Shown piece after piece: positions 54,277 to 62,763 of a DNA stretch of 64,000 nucleotides (positions within the stretch are counted from its first letter, which is position 1; each line of letters opens with the position of its first letter). Location of the stretch: assembly GCF_000243395.2 (NCBI RefSeq), contig NZ_CM001484.1:3590524-3654523 (forward strand), given 5' to 3'. Below the pieces are notes generated by a model, which was not told where the DNA came from, did no database searches, and worked only from the letters and a program-made list of their open reading frames with translations. This DNA is from Saccharomonospora glauca K62 (GTDB taxonomy: Bacteria > Actinomycetota > Actinomycetes > Mycobacteriales > Pseudonocardiaceae). A program made the translations under genes and the position numbers.

Positions 54277-55473
54277 ATGACCGCTATCCCGACTCGTTCC
54301 CGTACCCGTGACCTGGACCTTCTGCTCGGTGAGGCCGCGAGGGACCTCGTCGGCACCGTTCTCGACGCCGTCTCGGACATCGGGGAGGTGAACTCGGTAC
54401 GCCCCACGGCGGTGACCGTGAGGCCGTCCGGTGACGCCCTCGTCCGCTACGCCGTCGAGTTCCGGCGTCGAGACGGGACGGTCGCGCGGGAGACCCTCGT
54501 CGCGGCCACCGGGTCGCTCGTCCCCTCGGGCGCCGCCGTGGTGGCGGGAGAAGTCGACGGTGGGCGCGTCGAGGTGGGGCTGTGGCGGTGGCCGCACGAC
54601 CCCCTTCTGCCCGCGTTGTCCCACGTCGTCGACGGCGAGCGGCTCCGGACCCTGCTGGCGAAGGCAGGCGTGTCACCGACGGCCGCTCCGACCGTTCGGG
54701 TGCGGTCGTACCGGCCTCGGCGAAGCGCGGTACTGACGATCACCTGCGGAGCCGACCAGCTGTTCGCCAAGGTCGTTCCTCCCTCGGAGCTTCCGGGACT
54801 GCGCAGACGGCACGCCCTGCTCGCGCCTCACCTTCCGGTGCCGCGCCCCCTCGTCACCACCGACGACGGGCTCGTGCTCGTGCCGTCCCTGCCGGGCACT
54901 CCCGGCCGCACCGCACTGCGACGGGAAGATCGGCTGCCCGGCCCCTCGGTGTTGGAAGACCTGCTCGACCGGCTTCCGCATGCCCTCACGACCCTGCCGA
55001 GCAGGTCGAATCACCGGCGACGCGCCCGTCACTACGCGGAAGTCCTCGCCCTCACCGTGCCCGAGGTGGGCGACGAGGCGACCGCCCTGGCCGACGTGAT
55101 CGCCGAGACCGACGCCGGGGAGTACCCCGTGGTGCCCGTCCACGGCGACTTCTACGAGCACCAGCTCCTCGTCCACGCGGGGACGGTGACGGGGTTGCTC
55201 GACATCGACACGGCCGGTCCGGGGGAACGGCTCGACGACTGGGCGAACTTCCTGGCCCATCTCGCGATCACCGGCACCCCACGGGCTCGCGACTGGGAAC
55301 GGGACATCCTCCGGCACGTCCGGGACCGTTTCGACCCGGGGCACCTGCGCCCCCGAGTCGCGTCGGCCGTGCTGGGCCTGGCCACGGGCCCGTTCCGGAC
55401 GCAGAGCCCCGAGTGGACGGTACGGACCCGAGAGCGCGTCGCCCTTGCCGGTCGGTGGCTCTCCCGTTCATGA
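54277..55473 (+). CDS. kinase-fold phosphotransferase (APH/maltokinase-like)
   Basis: 398 aa. The C-terminal lobe has the aminoglycoside-phosphotransferase-type catalytic loop VHGDFYEHQLL (His289-Gly-Asp291) and the metal-binding DIDTAGPGERLDDWANF (Asp309/Asp311). The N-terminal about 150 residues are atypical, followed by VLTITCGADQLFAKVVP, a strand with the ATP-binding Lys. The substrate is unknown: sugar, small metabolite or antibiotic. It is likely leaderless from ATG 54277 and controlled by box 1. Its last codons overlap box 2 of the next gene. Confidence 0.82.
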   Translation: MTAIPTRSRTRDLDLLLGEAARDLVGTVLDAVSDIGEVNSVRPTAVTVRPSGDALVRYAVEFRRRDGTVARETLVAATGSLVPSGAAVVAGEVDGGRVEVGLWRWPHDPLLPALSHVVDGERLRTLLAKAGVSPTAAPTVRVRSYRPRRSAVLTITCGADQLFAKVVPPSELPGLRRRHALLAPHLPVPRPLVTTDDGLVLVPSLPGTPGRTALRREDRLPGPSVLEDLLDRLPHALTTLPSRSNHRRRARHYAEVLALTVPEVGDEATALADVIAETDAGEYPVVPVHGDFYEHQLLVHAGTVTGLLDIDTAGPGERLDDWANFLAHLAITGTPRARDWERDILRHVRDRFDPGHLRPRVASAVLGLATGPFRTQSPEWTVRTRERVALAGRWLSRS

Positions 55474-55485
55474 GAACGCCCTCAT
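55470..55485 (+). promoter_or_regulatory. regulator box 2 (Asp/Thr/Pro-repeat gene)
   Basis: ATGAGA-ACGC-CCTCAT overlaps the stop codon of the kinase-fold gene. CTCATC, a weaker CTTCGA and CTCTCACC continue at 11-bp steps to about 55508. A -10-like AATTCT (55518-55523) starts 33 nt after the box, as at the other two copies. Confidence 0.6.
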
Positions 55486-55567
55486 CCACGTCTTCGAGTT
55501 CTCTCACCCACCCCCGGAATTCTTGATCACGTCGGAAACGAACACGTTCTTCGGAAAGGACACGACA

Positions 55568-55939
55568 ATGGCCGCACGCCCCAGCTGGAAGATCCTCACC
55601 GTCGGCGCCGCGCTCGCGGGCCTGGGCCTCGCGGGCACCGGAATCGCTCTGGCGGACGGCAACGGCGACGCCTCGCGCGTCCGGCCGATCGAGGTGACCG
55701 CCGCTCAGCCGGCTTCCTCCCCGACCTCGGCCGCCCCGAACACCGACGACGTCGACGACACGGCGGGCAAGGGGGCGACGAACGATCAGGACAGTCCCGA
55801 CACCACGCCGGACGGCACCCCCGACGACACCACGCCTGACAACGACACCCCGGACAACACGCCCGACAACACGCCCGACGACACGCCCGACGACACGCCC
55901 GACAACACGCCCGACGACAACACCCCGGACAACGACTGA
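55568..55939 (+). CDS. secreted acidic Asp/Thr/Pro-repeat protein
   Basis: 123 aa from ATG 55568, after GGAAAGGA. Signal peptide KILTVGAALAGLGLAGTGIALA, then a short linker and about 60 residues of imperfect TPDN/TPDD repeats to the end, extremely acidic. There is no TM or anchor after the signal. It could bind cations or act as a wall-spanning spacer. It is transcribed toward the response regulator gene and ends with a shared terminator. Confidence 0.8.
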   Translation: MAARPSWKILTVGAALAGLGLAGTGIALADGNGDASRVRPIEVTAAQPASSPTSAAPNTDDVDDTAGKGATNDQDSPDTTPDGTPDDTTPDNDTPDNTPDNTPDDTPDDTPDNTPDDNTPDND

Positions 55940-55951
55940 TCCGACCGCGAT

Positions 55952-55979
55952 CGGCCGGGCTCACCTCCGAGTCCGGCCG
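55952..55979. terminator. bidirectional terminator between acidic-protein gene and response regulator
   Basis: Stem CGGCCGG-G-CTC / GAG-T-CCGGCCG with a 6-nt loop, between the convergent stops at 55939 and 55990. There is one G-T pair. It suits both directions. Confidence 0.7.
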
Positions 55980-55989
55980 GTCTTCCGGT

Positions 55990-56655
55990 TCAGTCGCGTT
56001 CCTCCAACCGATAGCCCATTCCCCGCACCGTGATGATCCGGTCGGCTCCGAGCTTGCGCCGCAGGTACCGGACGTAGACGTCGACGACGTTGGATCCCGG
56101 ATCGAAGTCGTAACCCCACACCTGACTGAGCAACTGCTCCCGTGACAACACCTGGCCGGGATGCCGCAGGAACGTCTCGGCCAACGCGAACTCCCGAGCC
56201 GACAGATCCACCGTCTCGGTGCCCACATGGGCACGTCGCGTTCGGAGATCGAGCTGCAGCCCGCCGTAGGACAGCACGGTCGGTTCGGTGGCCCGGTCGG
56301 ACACCAGCCGAAGTCGCACGCGCGCCAACAGCTCCTCGAACCGGAACGGCTTGGGCATGTAATCGTCCGCGCCGCCCTCCAGCCCCGCGACCGTGTCCTG
56401 CACCGAGTCCCGCGCGGTCAGGATGATCACGGGAATCGGACAGCGCTCAGCGCGGAGTTTGCGCAGGACCGTGAACCCGTCCATGCCCGGCAACCCGATG
56501 TCGAGCACCATGAGGTCGAACGAGCCCGTGAGCGCGTACTCGTACGCGGAAGGCCCGTCCTCCACCACCGTGACCGTGAAGCCGTTGGCCGTGAGTCCCT
56601 TGTTGACGAACGCGGCGATACGAGACTCGTCCTCCGCGACCAGAATGCGGCTCAT
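55990..56655 (-). CDS. OmpR-family response regulator
   Basis: 221 aa. The receiver domain has Asp52 as phospho-acceptor (MVLDIGLPGMDG), an acidic pair at Glu8/Asp9 and the Lys in MPKPFRFEELL. The winged HTH (about 125-221) has LSAREFALAETFLRHP and the recognition helix NVVDVYVRYLRRKLG. ATG 56655 overlaps the kinase stop by 4 bp (ATGA). OmpR-class regulators bind direct repeats about 11 bp apart, the pattern in the three nearby boxes, so it is the natural candidate regulator. Its signal is unknown. Confidence 0.95.
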   Translation of the reverse strand: MSRILVAEDESRIAAFVNKGLTANGFTVTVVEDGPSAYEYALTGSFDLMVLDIGLPGMDGFTVLRKLRAERCPIPVIILTARDSVQDTVAGLEGGADDYMPKPFRFEELLARVRLRLVSDRATEPTVLSYGGLQLDLRTRRAHVGTETVDLSAREFALAETFLRHPGQVLSREQLLSQVWGYDFDPGSNVVDVYVRYLRRKLGADRIITVRGMGYRLEERD

Positions 56656-58151
56656 CGCCCTCCCTCGTTGTGCCTGCCCGGATGCGGTGGGGCCGCCACG
56701 ACGGGAACCTCCACCGTGAACACGGCTCCCCGCCCAGGTTCGCTGTCCACCGTCACTCGTCCGCCGTGGGCGACGGCGATGGCCCGCACGATCGACAGGC
56801 CCAGTCCCGCGCCCTCGGAACGCCGACCCGAGCTTCCCCTCGCGAATCGTTCGAAGATGCGCTCGCGATCCTCCTCGGCGATTCCGGGACCGGAGTCCGC
56901 CACCCGGAATCGGATGACGTCGTCGCCACCGTGGGAGGCGAACGTGATCCGCCCGCCCTCGGACGTGTAGCGGACCGCGTTGTCGGCGAGGGCGACGACG
57001 GCCTGCGTGATGCGCTGGGGATCGAGCACCGCCGGGGTGTCGGCGACGTGGTCGAGCACCCAGTCGCGCTCGCCGAGGCCGGTGATCTTGTCGAAGATCG
57101 CTTCGGTGAGCGCGGCGACGTCTACGGGTTCGGCGTGCAGGAACTCCGGCTGTTCCGACCTGGCGAGCAGCAGCAGGTCCGACACCATGCGGTTCATGCG
57201 CACCAGCTCGTCGTCCACAAGTGCCACGGTGTCCCGGACGTCCTCGGGGTCGGTGGGGTCGAGAACCTCCAGGTGCCCCCTGACGATGGTGATCGGGGTC
57301 CGAAGCTCGTGCCCCGCGTCGTCAACGAACCGGCGTTGCACAGCCACGCCGCTCTCCACACGGTCGAGCATCGCGTTCACCGTGTCGACGAGTTCCCCGA
57401 TCTCGTCGCCGGGACGGTGCGACGGACGCGGGATGCGGCGGGAAAGGTCGGTGTCGGTGATCGACCGCGCCGTCACGGTGATGTCCCGGAGGGGCCGCAG
57501 AATACGACCGGCCACGACCCACGCGCCCGCGGCGACGAGCAGGATCGTCCCCGCTCCCGCACCGAGCATGAGCCGCGCGATCTCGTTGACGTTCTGTCGT
57601 TCCTGATCGGCGAAGTACGCGGCGACGATCACTCCCCTGCGGGGATCGTCCGCCAGCCGCACGGGAACGGCGAGGTAGCGCACCTCTCCGGCCGCGCTCT
57701 CGTAGCTCCCCTCCTCGGGCGCCTCCACCGTCGACACCAACGCGGTGAACTTCGGGTCGTCGGCCAGCAGCACCGGCGCCTGCTGCCTGCTCTGGTAGAC
57801 GAACGTGCCGTCGACATAGCCGAGGAACTTCTCGTTCGGCCTGGCCAGGTTGTAGGTGATGGCGATTTCGAGGACCTCGTCCACGCCGGTGAACGGTTGA
57901 CCGGTGGCGGGGTTGAGGCCGCTTTCGGTGAGGGTGCTGAACTCCTCGATCTCACCGCGCAACGCGTCGTCCATGCGGTGGTTGACGTCCTCCACCGAAA
58001 GCCGCCACGTCACAAGGGTGAGGACGGCCAGCGCCACCAGCACCAGCAGCAGCATCCAGCCGATGATGCGGGTCCGGGCCGTGGACGGCCCACGGCGGCG
58101 GGGCGTGGGGACGGACTCGGACTGCGTTCGGGGCGAAACGGTGTCGGTCAT
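56652..58151 (-). CDS. sensor histidine kinase partner of the OmpR-family regulator
   Basis: 499 aa. TM1 about 30-49, an external sensor domain of about 140 residues (50-192), TM2 about 193-215, then HAMP and the H-box DDAGHELRTPITI with His281. HATPase boxes: N (VALADNAVRY), G1 (DSGPGI) and G2 (GAGLGLSIV). The external domain shows no recognisable fold and few Cys. The ATG shares its A with the stop of the poly-Asp gene (TGATG), so the acidic protein, the kinase and the regulator are translated as a unit. Confidence 0.95.
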   Translation of the reverse strand: MTDTVSPRTQSESVPTPRRRGPSTARTRIIGWMLLLVLVALAVLTLVTWRLSVEDVNHRMDDALRGEIEEFSTLTESGLNPATGQPFTGVDEVLEIAITYNLARPNEKFLGYVDGTFVYQSRQQAPVLLADDPKFTALVSTVEAPEEGSYESAAGEVRYLAVPVRLADDPRRGVIVAAYFADQERQNVNEIARLMLGAGAGTILLVAAGAWVVAGRILRPLRDITVTARSITDTDLSRRIPRPSHRPGDEIGELVDTVNAMLDRVESGVAVQRRFVDDAGHELRTPITIVRGHLEVLDPTDPEDVRDTVALVDDELVRMNRMVSDLLLLARSEQPEFLHAEPVDVAALTEAIFDKITGLGERDWVLDHVADTPAVLDPQRITQAVVALADNAVRYTSEGGRITFASHGGDDVIRFRVADSGPGIAEEDRERIFERFARGSSGRRSEGAGLGLSIVRAIAVAHGGRVTVDSEPGRGAVFTVEVPVVAAPPHPGRHNEGGR

Positions 58152-58456
58152 CAGTCGTCGTCCGCGTCGTCATCGTCGTCGAAGTCGTCGAAGTCGTCGC
58201 GATCGTCCACGTCGTCGAGCGCGGGCGGCGGCTGCACCATGCCGTCGTCATCGTCGTCATCGTCATCGTCGTCCCCGTCCGGCCGGGGAGTCGGGGTCGG
58301 CGAGGACACCCCGCTGCCGGGCGGCACAGAAGGCGTGCTGACGGTGATCGGTTCGGGCAGCGGTGGCGGGGTCTCGGACCGGGTGAGCAACAGCACCGCC
58401 GCCAGCATCCCACCGACCACGAGCAGCGCCGACACGATCGCGAGCGGACGTTTCAC
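58151..58456 (-). CDS. membrane-anchored poly-aspartate protein
   Basis: 101 aa from GTG 58456. One N-terminal TM or uncleaved signal (residues 5-24), a Pro/Ser/Thr linker, a run of ten Asp (62-71) and a terminal stretch made almost only of Asp with Phe spacers (81-101). It is predicted to hang outside the membrane. First gene of the operon with the kinase and regulator. An extracytoplasmic cation buffer or sensor accessory is a reasonable guess. TRX-like GTC/GAC triplet repeats make its length prone to change. Confidence 0.8.
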   Translation of the reverse strand: MKRPLAIVSALLVVGGMLAAVLLLTRSETPPPLPEPITVSTPSVPPGSGVSSPTPTPRPDGDDDDDDDDDDGMVQPPPALDDVDDRDDFDDFDDDDDADDD

Positions 58457-58463
58457 CGGGCCG

Positions 58464-58517
58464 AGTCTAGGTAGCGGAGGTGGCACGGCCGTGAGAATTG
58501 GATGAGAACACTCTCAT
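58464..58517 (-). promoter_or_regulatory. regulator box 3 and promoter of the two-component operon
   Basis: On the minus strand ATGAGA-GTGT-TCTCAT (58502-58517) is a perfect 6-4-6 inverted repeat, followed by TCTCAC 11 bp on. TAGACT (58464-58469), a good -10, begins 33 nt from the box. GTG 58456 lies 7 nt after it, so the mRNA is probably leaderless. This matches boxes 1 and 2 and implies autoregulation. Confidence 0.7.
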
Positions 58518-58564
58518 GTGAGCCGGAATTCGCTGGCCTCCGCTCATATCCGTGAGCACGATCC

Positions 58565-58774
58565 GTGGCCGTGCGCGCCCCACCGACCTTCGCCGGGAAA
58601 CCGACATTGGAAGGTCACCGGATCCGGCTCCGGCCCGTGACCGAGGCCGACGCGCCCGCCCTCCTCGCTTTGCTGGCGGCCCCGGAGGTACGGCGTCTCA
58701 CCGGTACCCACCGGTCCCCCTGGGGCAAGGAGCCGGAGCAGGCCGAGCGGTGGCATGCCACTCCTCGTCGGTGA
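58565..58774 (+). pseudogene. GNAT acetyltransferase, N-terminal fragment
   Basis: 69 codons reading TLEGHRIRLRPVTEADAPAL, the opening strand and helix of RimJ/RimL-type GNAT N-acetyltransferases, then LLAAPEVRRLTG and EQAERWHAT. Homology-like sequence ends at the palindrome 58750-58761; a few out-of-family codons lead to the stop. Full GNATs have about 170-190 aa and the acetyl-CoA site is missing. The gene has lost its 3' two thirds. Confidence 0.75.
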
Positions 58775-59108
58775 GGAACACCTGCGCCACGTTGGCGGTC
58801 ATCGTCGCGAGGTCGGCCGAGAACGCCGGGACCACCGTGGCATCCCCGTGCAGCCAGCGCACCCGGTCGGCGAACGGCTTGGCCCTCGCGACGTCCAACG
58901 ACGCGGCCGCTGGCTCGACACCGATCACCTCGAAGCCGCGTTCGGCCAGCAAGCAGGCGAACGTTCCCGTGCCGCACCCGACGTCCAGCACTCGGCGAGC
59001 ACCGAACTTCTCAGCCATGGCGAGGTAGGGGTCGAGATCACCGCGGTCGGGGTCCAGCGGGTCGTACAGTGGGGCGTGGCGGGAGTCGGCGTAGAGGGCG
59101 TCGGGCAC
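58698..59108 (-). pseudogene. class I SAM methyltransferase, C-terminally truncated
   Basis: 136 codons from GTG 59108 (MPDALYADSRHAPLYDPLD). The SAM-binding motif I VLDVGCGTGTFACLLAERG, motif post-I VIGVEP and LHGDATVVP are intact. The chain then reads TANVAQVFLTDEEWHAT and changes to ARPAPAPCPRG at the palindrome 58750-58761. Related proteins continue for another 100 or so residues. It runs into the GNAT fragment from the other side; both break at the same place. Confidence 0.75.
58750..58761. repeat. perfect 12-bp palindrome at the junction of two gene fragments
   Basis: GTGGCATGCCAC is its own complement. It marks where the GNAT fragment and the methyltransferase fragment both lose family resemblance, each reading Trp-His-Ala-Thr into it from its own strand. 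Confidence 0.8.
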
Positions 59109-59181
59109 GCAAAAGACGCTAACGCGCCCGTGCCACACCGCCGAGGAGTTTTCGACGGCGTTCGCCGGTGACCGCGAGCGA

Positions 59182-59896
59182 CTACGACAGCGGTGCCAGC
59201 ACGCGGAACTCGTTGCCCGACGGGTCGGTGTACATCGTCCAGGGAAGATCCGGCGCCTCGGGAACGCTCTTGGTCGCACCCCACTCGGCCAGCCGAGCGA
59301 GAACGGCCTCGTCCTCGTCACGGTCGGGACGGACGTCGAGGTGGAGGCGGTTCTTTCCGCGCTTCGGCTCCGCCTCCGGGCAGAACTCCAGCAGCGGCCC
59401 GAGGCCCGAGGGGTGGCGCAGGGTCGCGGGCGCGACCCCATCGAAGGGAACCCAACCGGTGATCTCGGCCCAGAACTCCGCATCCCGCTGCGGTGAGGCA
59501 CTGGCCAGGGGGAGAGCCGCGATCGGCTCCGCCCCGACGTAGGCGTCGCGGTGTTCCATGACGCAGAACGCGTTGCCTTCCGGGTCCGCCAGCACGACCC
59601 ACGGGACGTCGCCCTGACCGATGTCGACGTGCTCGGCGCCGAGGCGGCGGAGGCGAGCCACCACCTCTCCCTGCGCCTCCCCGCCCGCCAGGTCCGGGTG
59701 GAGCCGTGCGGGCGACGTCGACGGGTGCGCGACTCGCCGGAAACGGAGATCCAGGAAGAACTCACCGTCGAAGTCGAGGCGGGCAACGTAGTCGTCCGGC
59801 TGGTCCGTCAGGCACTCGGCGCCGAGGGCAGCGACCCAGAACGCGCCCAACCGTCGCGGCTCCCCGGCTTCCGGGGACGATGTTCTCCGGACGCAT
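59182..59896 (-). pseudogene. two-domain VOC (glyoxalase-like) protein with apparent 5' frameshift
   Basis: The main frame (59182 to about 59870) encodes two tandem VOC modules: EPRRLGAFWVAALGAE to VLADPEGNAFCVME, and QRDAEFWAEITGWVPF to MYTDPSGNEFRVLAP. It has no good start. ATG 59896, with GAGGAA 7 nt upstream, opens MRPENIVPGSR in another frame. Removing one base from the run of four C at 59862-59865 joins both into MRPENIVPGSREPRRLGAFW, a normal VOC N-terminus. Either a true frameshift or a sequencing slip in a homopolymer. Substrate unknown. Confidence 0.7.
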
Positions 59897-60104
59897 GAGG
59901 TTCTTCCTCTTCCCCGGCGGTGAATCGACGAAGCGGATCGGCCCCGTGGGCCGAGAACGACCTCTCGCGTCACGAGTGACACCCGCCGCCACATTACTCA
60001 GCGGAAGGGCCTTCGTACGGCCGTTCGTCCACTCGGTTCTTCTCGAACCGTGCCCGCGCCCTCCCCGAGGTCCACCACGGCGGCGCCCCCGCGATCTGTC
60101 GGAA

Positions 60105-61079
60105 TCACGCCGTCGCGTTCGGACTCGCTGCCGTCGAGGCGCGTCGGGACAGCGCCGTACCGAGGGCGAGGAGGGCCAGCCCCACCACGGCCCACAACCC
60201 CAGGACGAGCCAGTGGGCCGAGGTCGGAGCGTCGGGGAAGAAGTTGATCGAGCGCAACAACTCGGCGACCCTGCCGTTGGGCAGGTACGCGCCGATCGTG
60301 CCCATCGGTTCGGCGAGGAACTCCCGTGGTGCGAAAAGCCCACCCCACGGATTGCCGACCAGCACGACGAGAAGCACCCCGAGCGCCATACCGGGTCGTC
60401 CCAACAGGGTGCCGAGCCCGGCGATGACACTCCCGATGGCGAGAATTCCCATTCCCAGCGCCGCGGCAAGAAGCCAGTAGTTGCCTTGCGACACGTCGAA
60501 CCACGGGCCGAGAACCGCGGTCCCGATCAACCCACCCACGACAGCGACCGTGCCCAGGGTCGCGAAGCGGCGGACGGGGGTGCGGACGAGCACCAGTGAG
60601 ACGACGGCTCCGGCGATACCGCCGATGAGTCCGGGCAACATGGTCAGGGTCCCCGCGGCCCCGGCTCTCCCGCCCGGCACGACGTCGGTGACGGCGACCT
60701 CGGGAGCCCGCTGTCCCGGCTGGGGACGGCTCATCGCGTTGCCCATCCGGGTGAGAAGCTGTGCCACCTGAGGACTTCCCGCGCTGGTGGTGAGGATCTC
60801 GGTACGTTCACCGACGACGATCGCGCCTTGCACCTCGCGGAGTTCGATGGCCTCGACAGCGGCGTTTCTGTCCGTGACGTCGGTGAAGTCGAACAGCTCG
60901 CCGTTCCGAGCGCCGAGTTGCCTCTCCACGGCGACCGTCGCCTGTTCGGGGCCGGCGACGGCGAGCTTGACGTGTTGGGGATTCGCGGTCGTGACCGGCC
61001 ACAGGAACGCCGCGGCGACCAGACCGATCAACAGCGAGACACCCAAACCCGCACCGACCGCGACCCGCCACGGCGTCAC
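60105..61079 (-). CDS. YhgE/ABC-2-like membrane protein
   Basis: 324 aa from GTG 61079. TM1 (GLGVSLLIGLVAAAFLWPV) is followed by an external domain of about 120 residues (KLAVAGPEQATVAVERQLG) and five more TM helices with a last VLGLWAVVGLALLALG. This one-plus-five layout is that of YhgE/Pip and DUF3533-type ABC-2 membrane proteins, linked to efflux or secretion. An 11-codon open frame (61076-61111) with a better ribosome site overlaps its GTG (GTGA). No ATPase is adjacent. The gene is probably controlled by the tandem palindromes upstream. Confidence 0.7.
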   Translation of the reverse strand: MTPWRVAVGAGLGVSLLIGLVAAAFLWPVTTANPQHVKLAVAGPEQATVAVERQLGARNGELFDFTDVTDRNAAVEAIELREVQGAIVVGERTEILTTSAGSPQVAQLLTRMGNAMSRPQPGQRAPEVAVTDVVPGGRAGAAGTLTMLPGLIGGIAGAVVSLVLVRTPVRRFATLGTVAVVGGLIGTAVLGPWFDVSQGNYWLLAAALGMGILAIGSVIAGLGTLLGRPGMALGVLLVVLVGNPWGGLFAPREFLAEPMGTIGAYLPNGRVAELLRSINFFPDAPTSAHWLVLGLWAVVGLALLALGTALSRRASTAASPNATA

Positions 61080-61164
61080 CCCCGTGCCGGGACCGTATTC
61101 GCACCCAACATGCCGTCTCCGCTTCCCCTGCAAGAACTCGGTGGGCCCTTGCCGCAATCTATAC

Positions 61165-61193
61165 TCAACACGCGTTGAATTCAACAGGTGTTG
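61165..61193. promoter_or_regulatory. tandem palindromic operator upstream of the membrane protein
   Basis: Two adjacent inverted repeats: TCAAC-ACGC-GTTGA (61165-61178) and CAACA-GG-TGTTG (61182-61193), with a TTGAATTCAA palindrome bridging them. CAAC/GTTG arms of this type bind TetR-family repressors. No TetR gene lies next to it. It is 86 bp upstream of the GTG start. Confidence 0.55.
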
Positions 61194-61383
61194 TATTTCC
61201 GGGGTACACGAGGCGGATGTGTGGGAAACATCCCGGTCGCCAGCGGTCACGGCGTTCGTCCCCGCGAGGAACCGACGCCGCGATCAACCCCGGACGTCGA
61301 AGCGGAACTCCGCCGGTTTCCCGGGTCCCGCGATCGCATACCGGAGCAAGCAGATCTTCCGGGGTGAGGTACTCGATCCTCAC
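61165..61383 (-). pseudogene. Doc/Fic toxin, truncated remnant
   Basis: The frame starts at GTG 61383, overlapping the antitoxin stop by 4 bp (GTGA), and begins MRIEYLTPEDLLA, the conserved opening of Doc-type toxins. After about 14 residues the sequence stops resembling Doc and no HxFx(D/N)GNKR motif occurs. The frame ends after 72 codons inside the palindromic operator. The rest of the toxin gene (about 110 codons) has been lost. Confidence 0.65.
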
Positions 61384-61580
61384 CGGGCGAGACGATCAAG
61401 CAACCCCGCACACCGGGCACGGCCCTTGCGAGACAACGCTCGGACCCGCTCGTCCCGCACTCTCCGCGCTGCCGCCTCGGCGATCGCACGCACGACAACA
61501 GCCTCCTGCTTGCTGACACCCTCAGCCCGGGGCGGCAAGGAGAGCGCCCACTCTTGTTCAGCGGTCAAGCGCAGAGTCAT
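61380..61580 (-). CDS. small antitoxin of a Doc-type toxin-antitoxin pair
   Basis: 66 aa from ATG 61580. MTLRLTAEQEWALSLPPRAE followed by GVSKQEAVVVRAIAEAAARR is a ribbon-helix-helix-like DNA-binding domain; the tail RVRALSRKGRARCAGLLDRLAR would wrap the toxin. It looks intact although the toxin gene behind it is truncated, so it may be a solitary antitoxin. It lies 53 bp after ychF on the same strand. Confidence 0.75.
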   Translation of the reverse strand: MTLRLTAEQEWALSLPPRAEGVSKQEAVVVRAIAEAAARRVRDERVRALSRKGRARCAGLLDRLAR

Positions 61581-61632
61581 CGCCACGCCCACGGGGGCTC
61601 CGCGAGACTCCGCGTCCTGCGCGACCGTACCG

Positions 61633-62715
<1,083 letters not shown>

Positions 62716-62763
62716 GACTTGCCAGTGTACGGGTTCGGAGACGGACGCGACTCAGCCGTCGCC

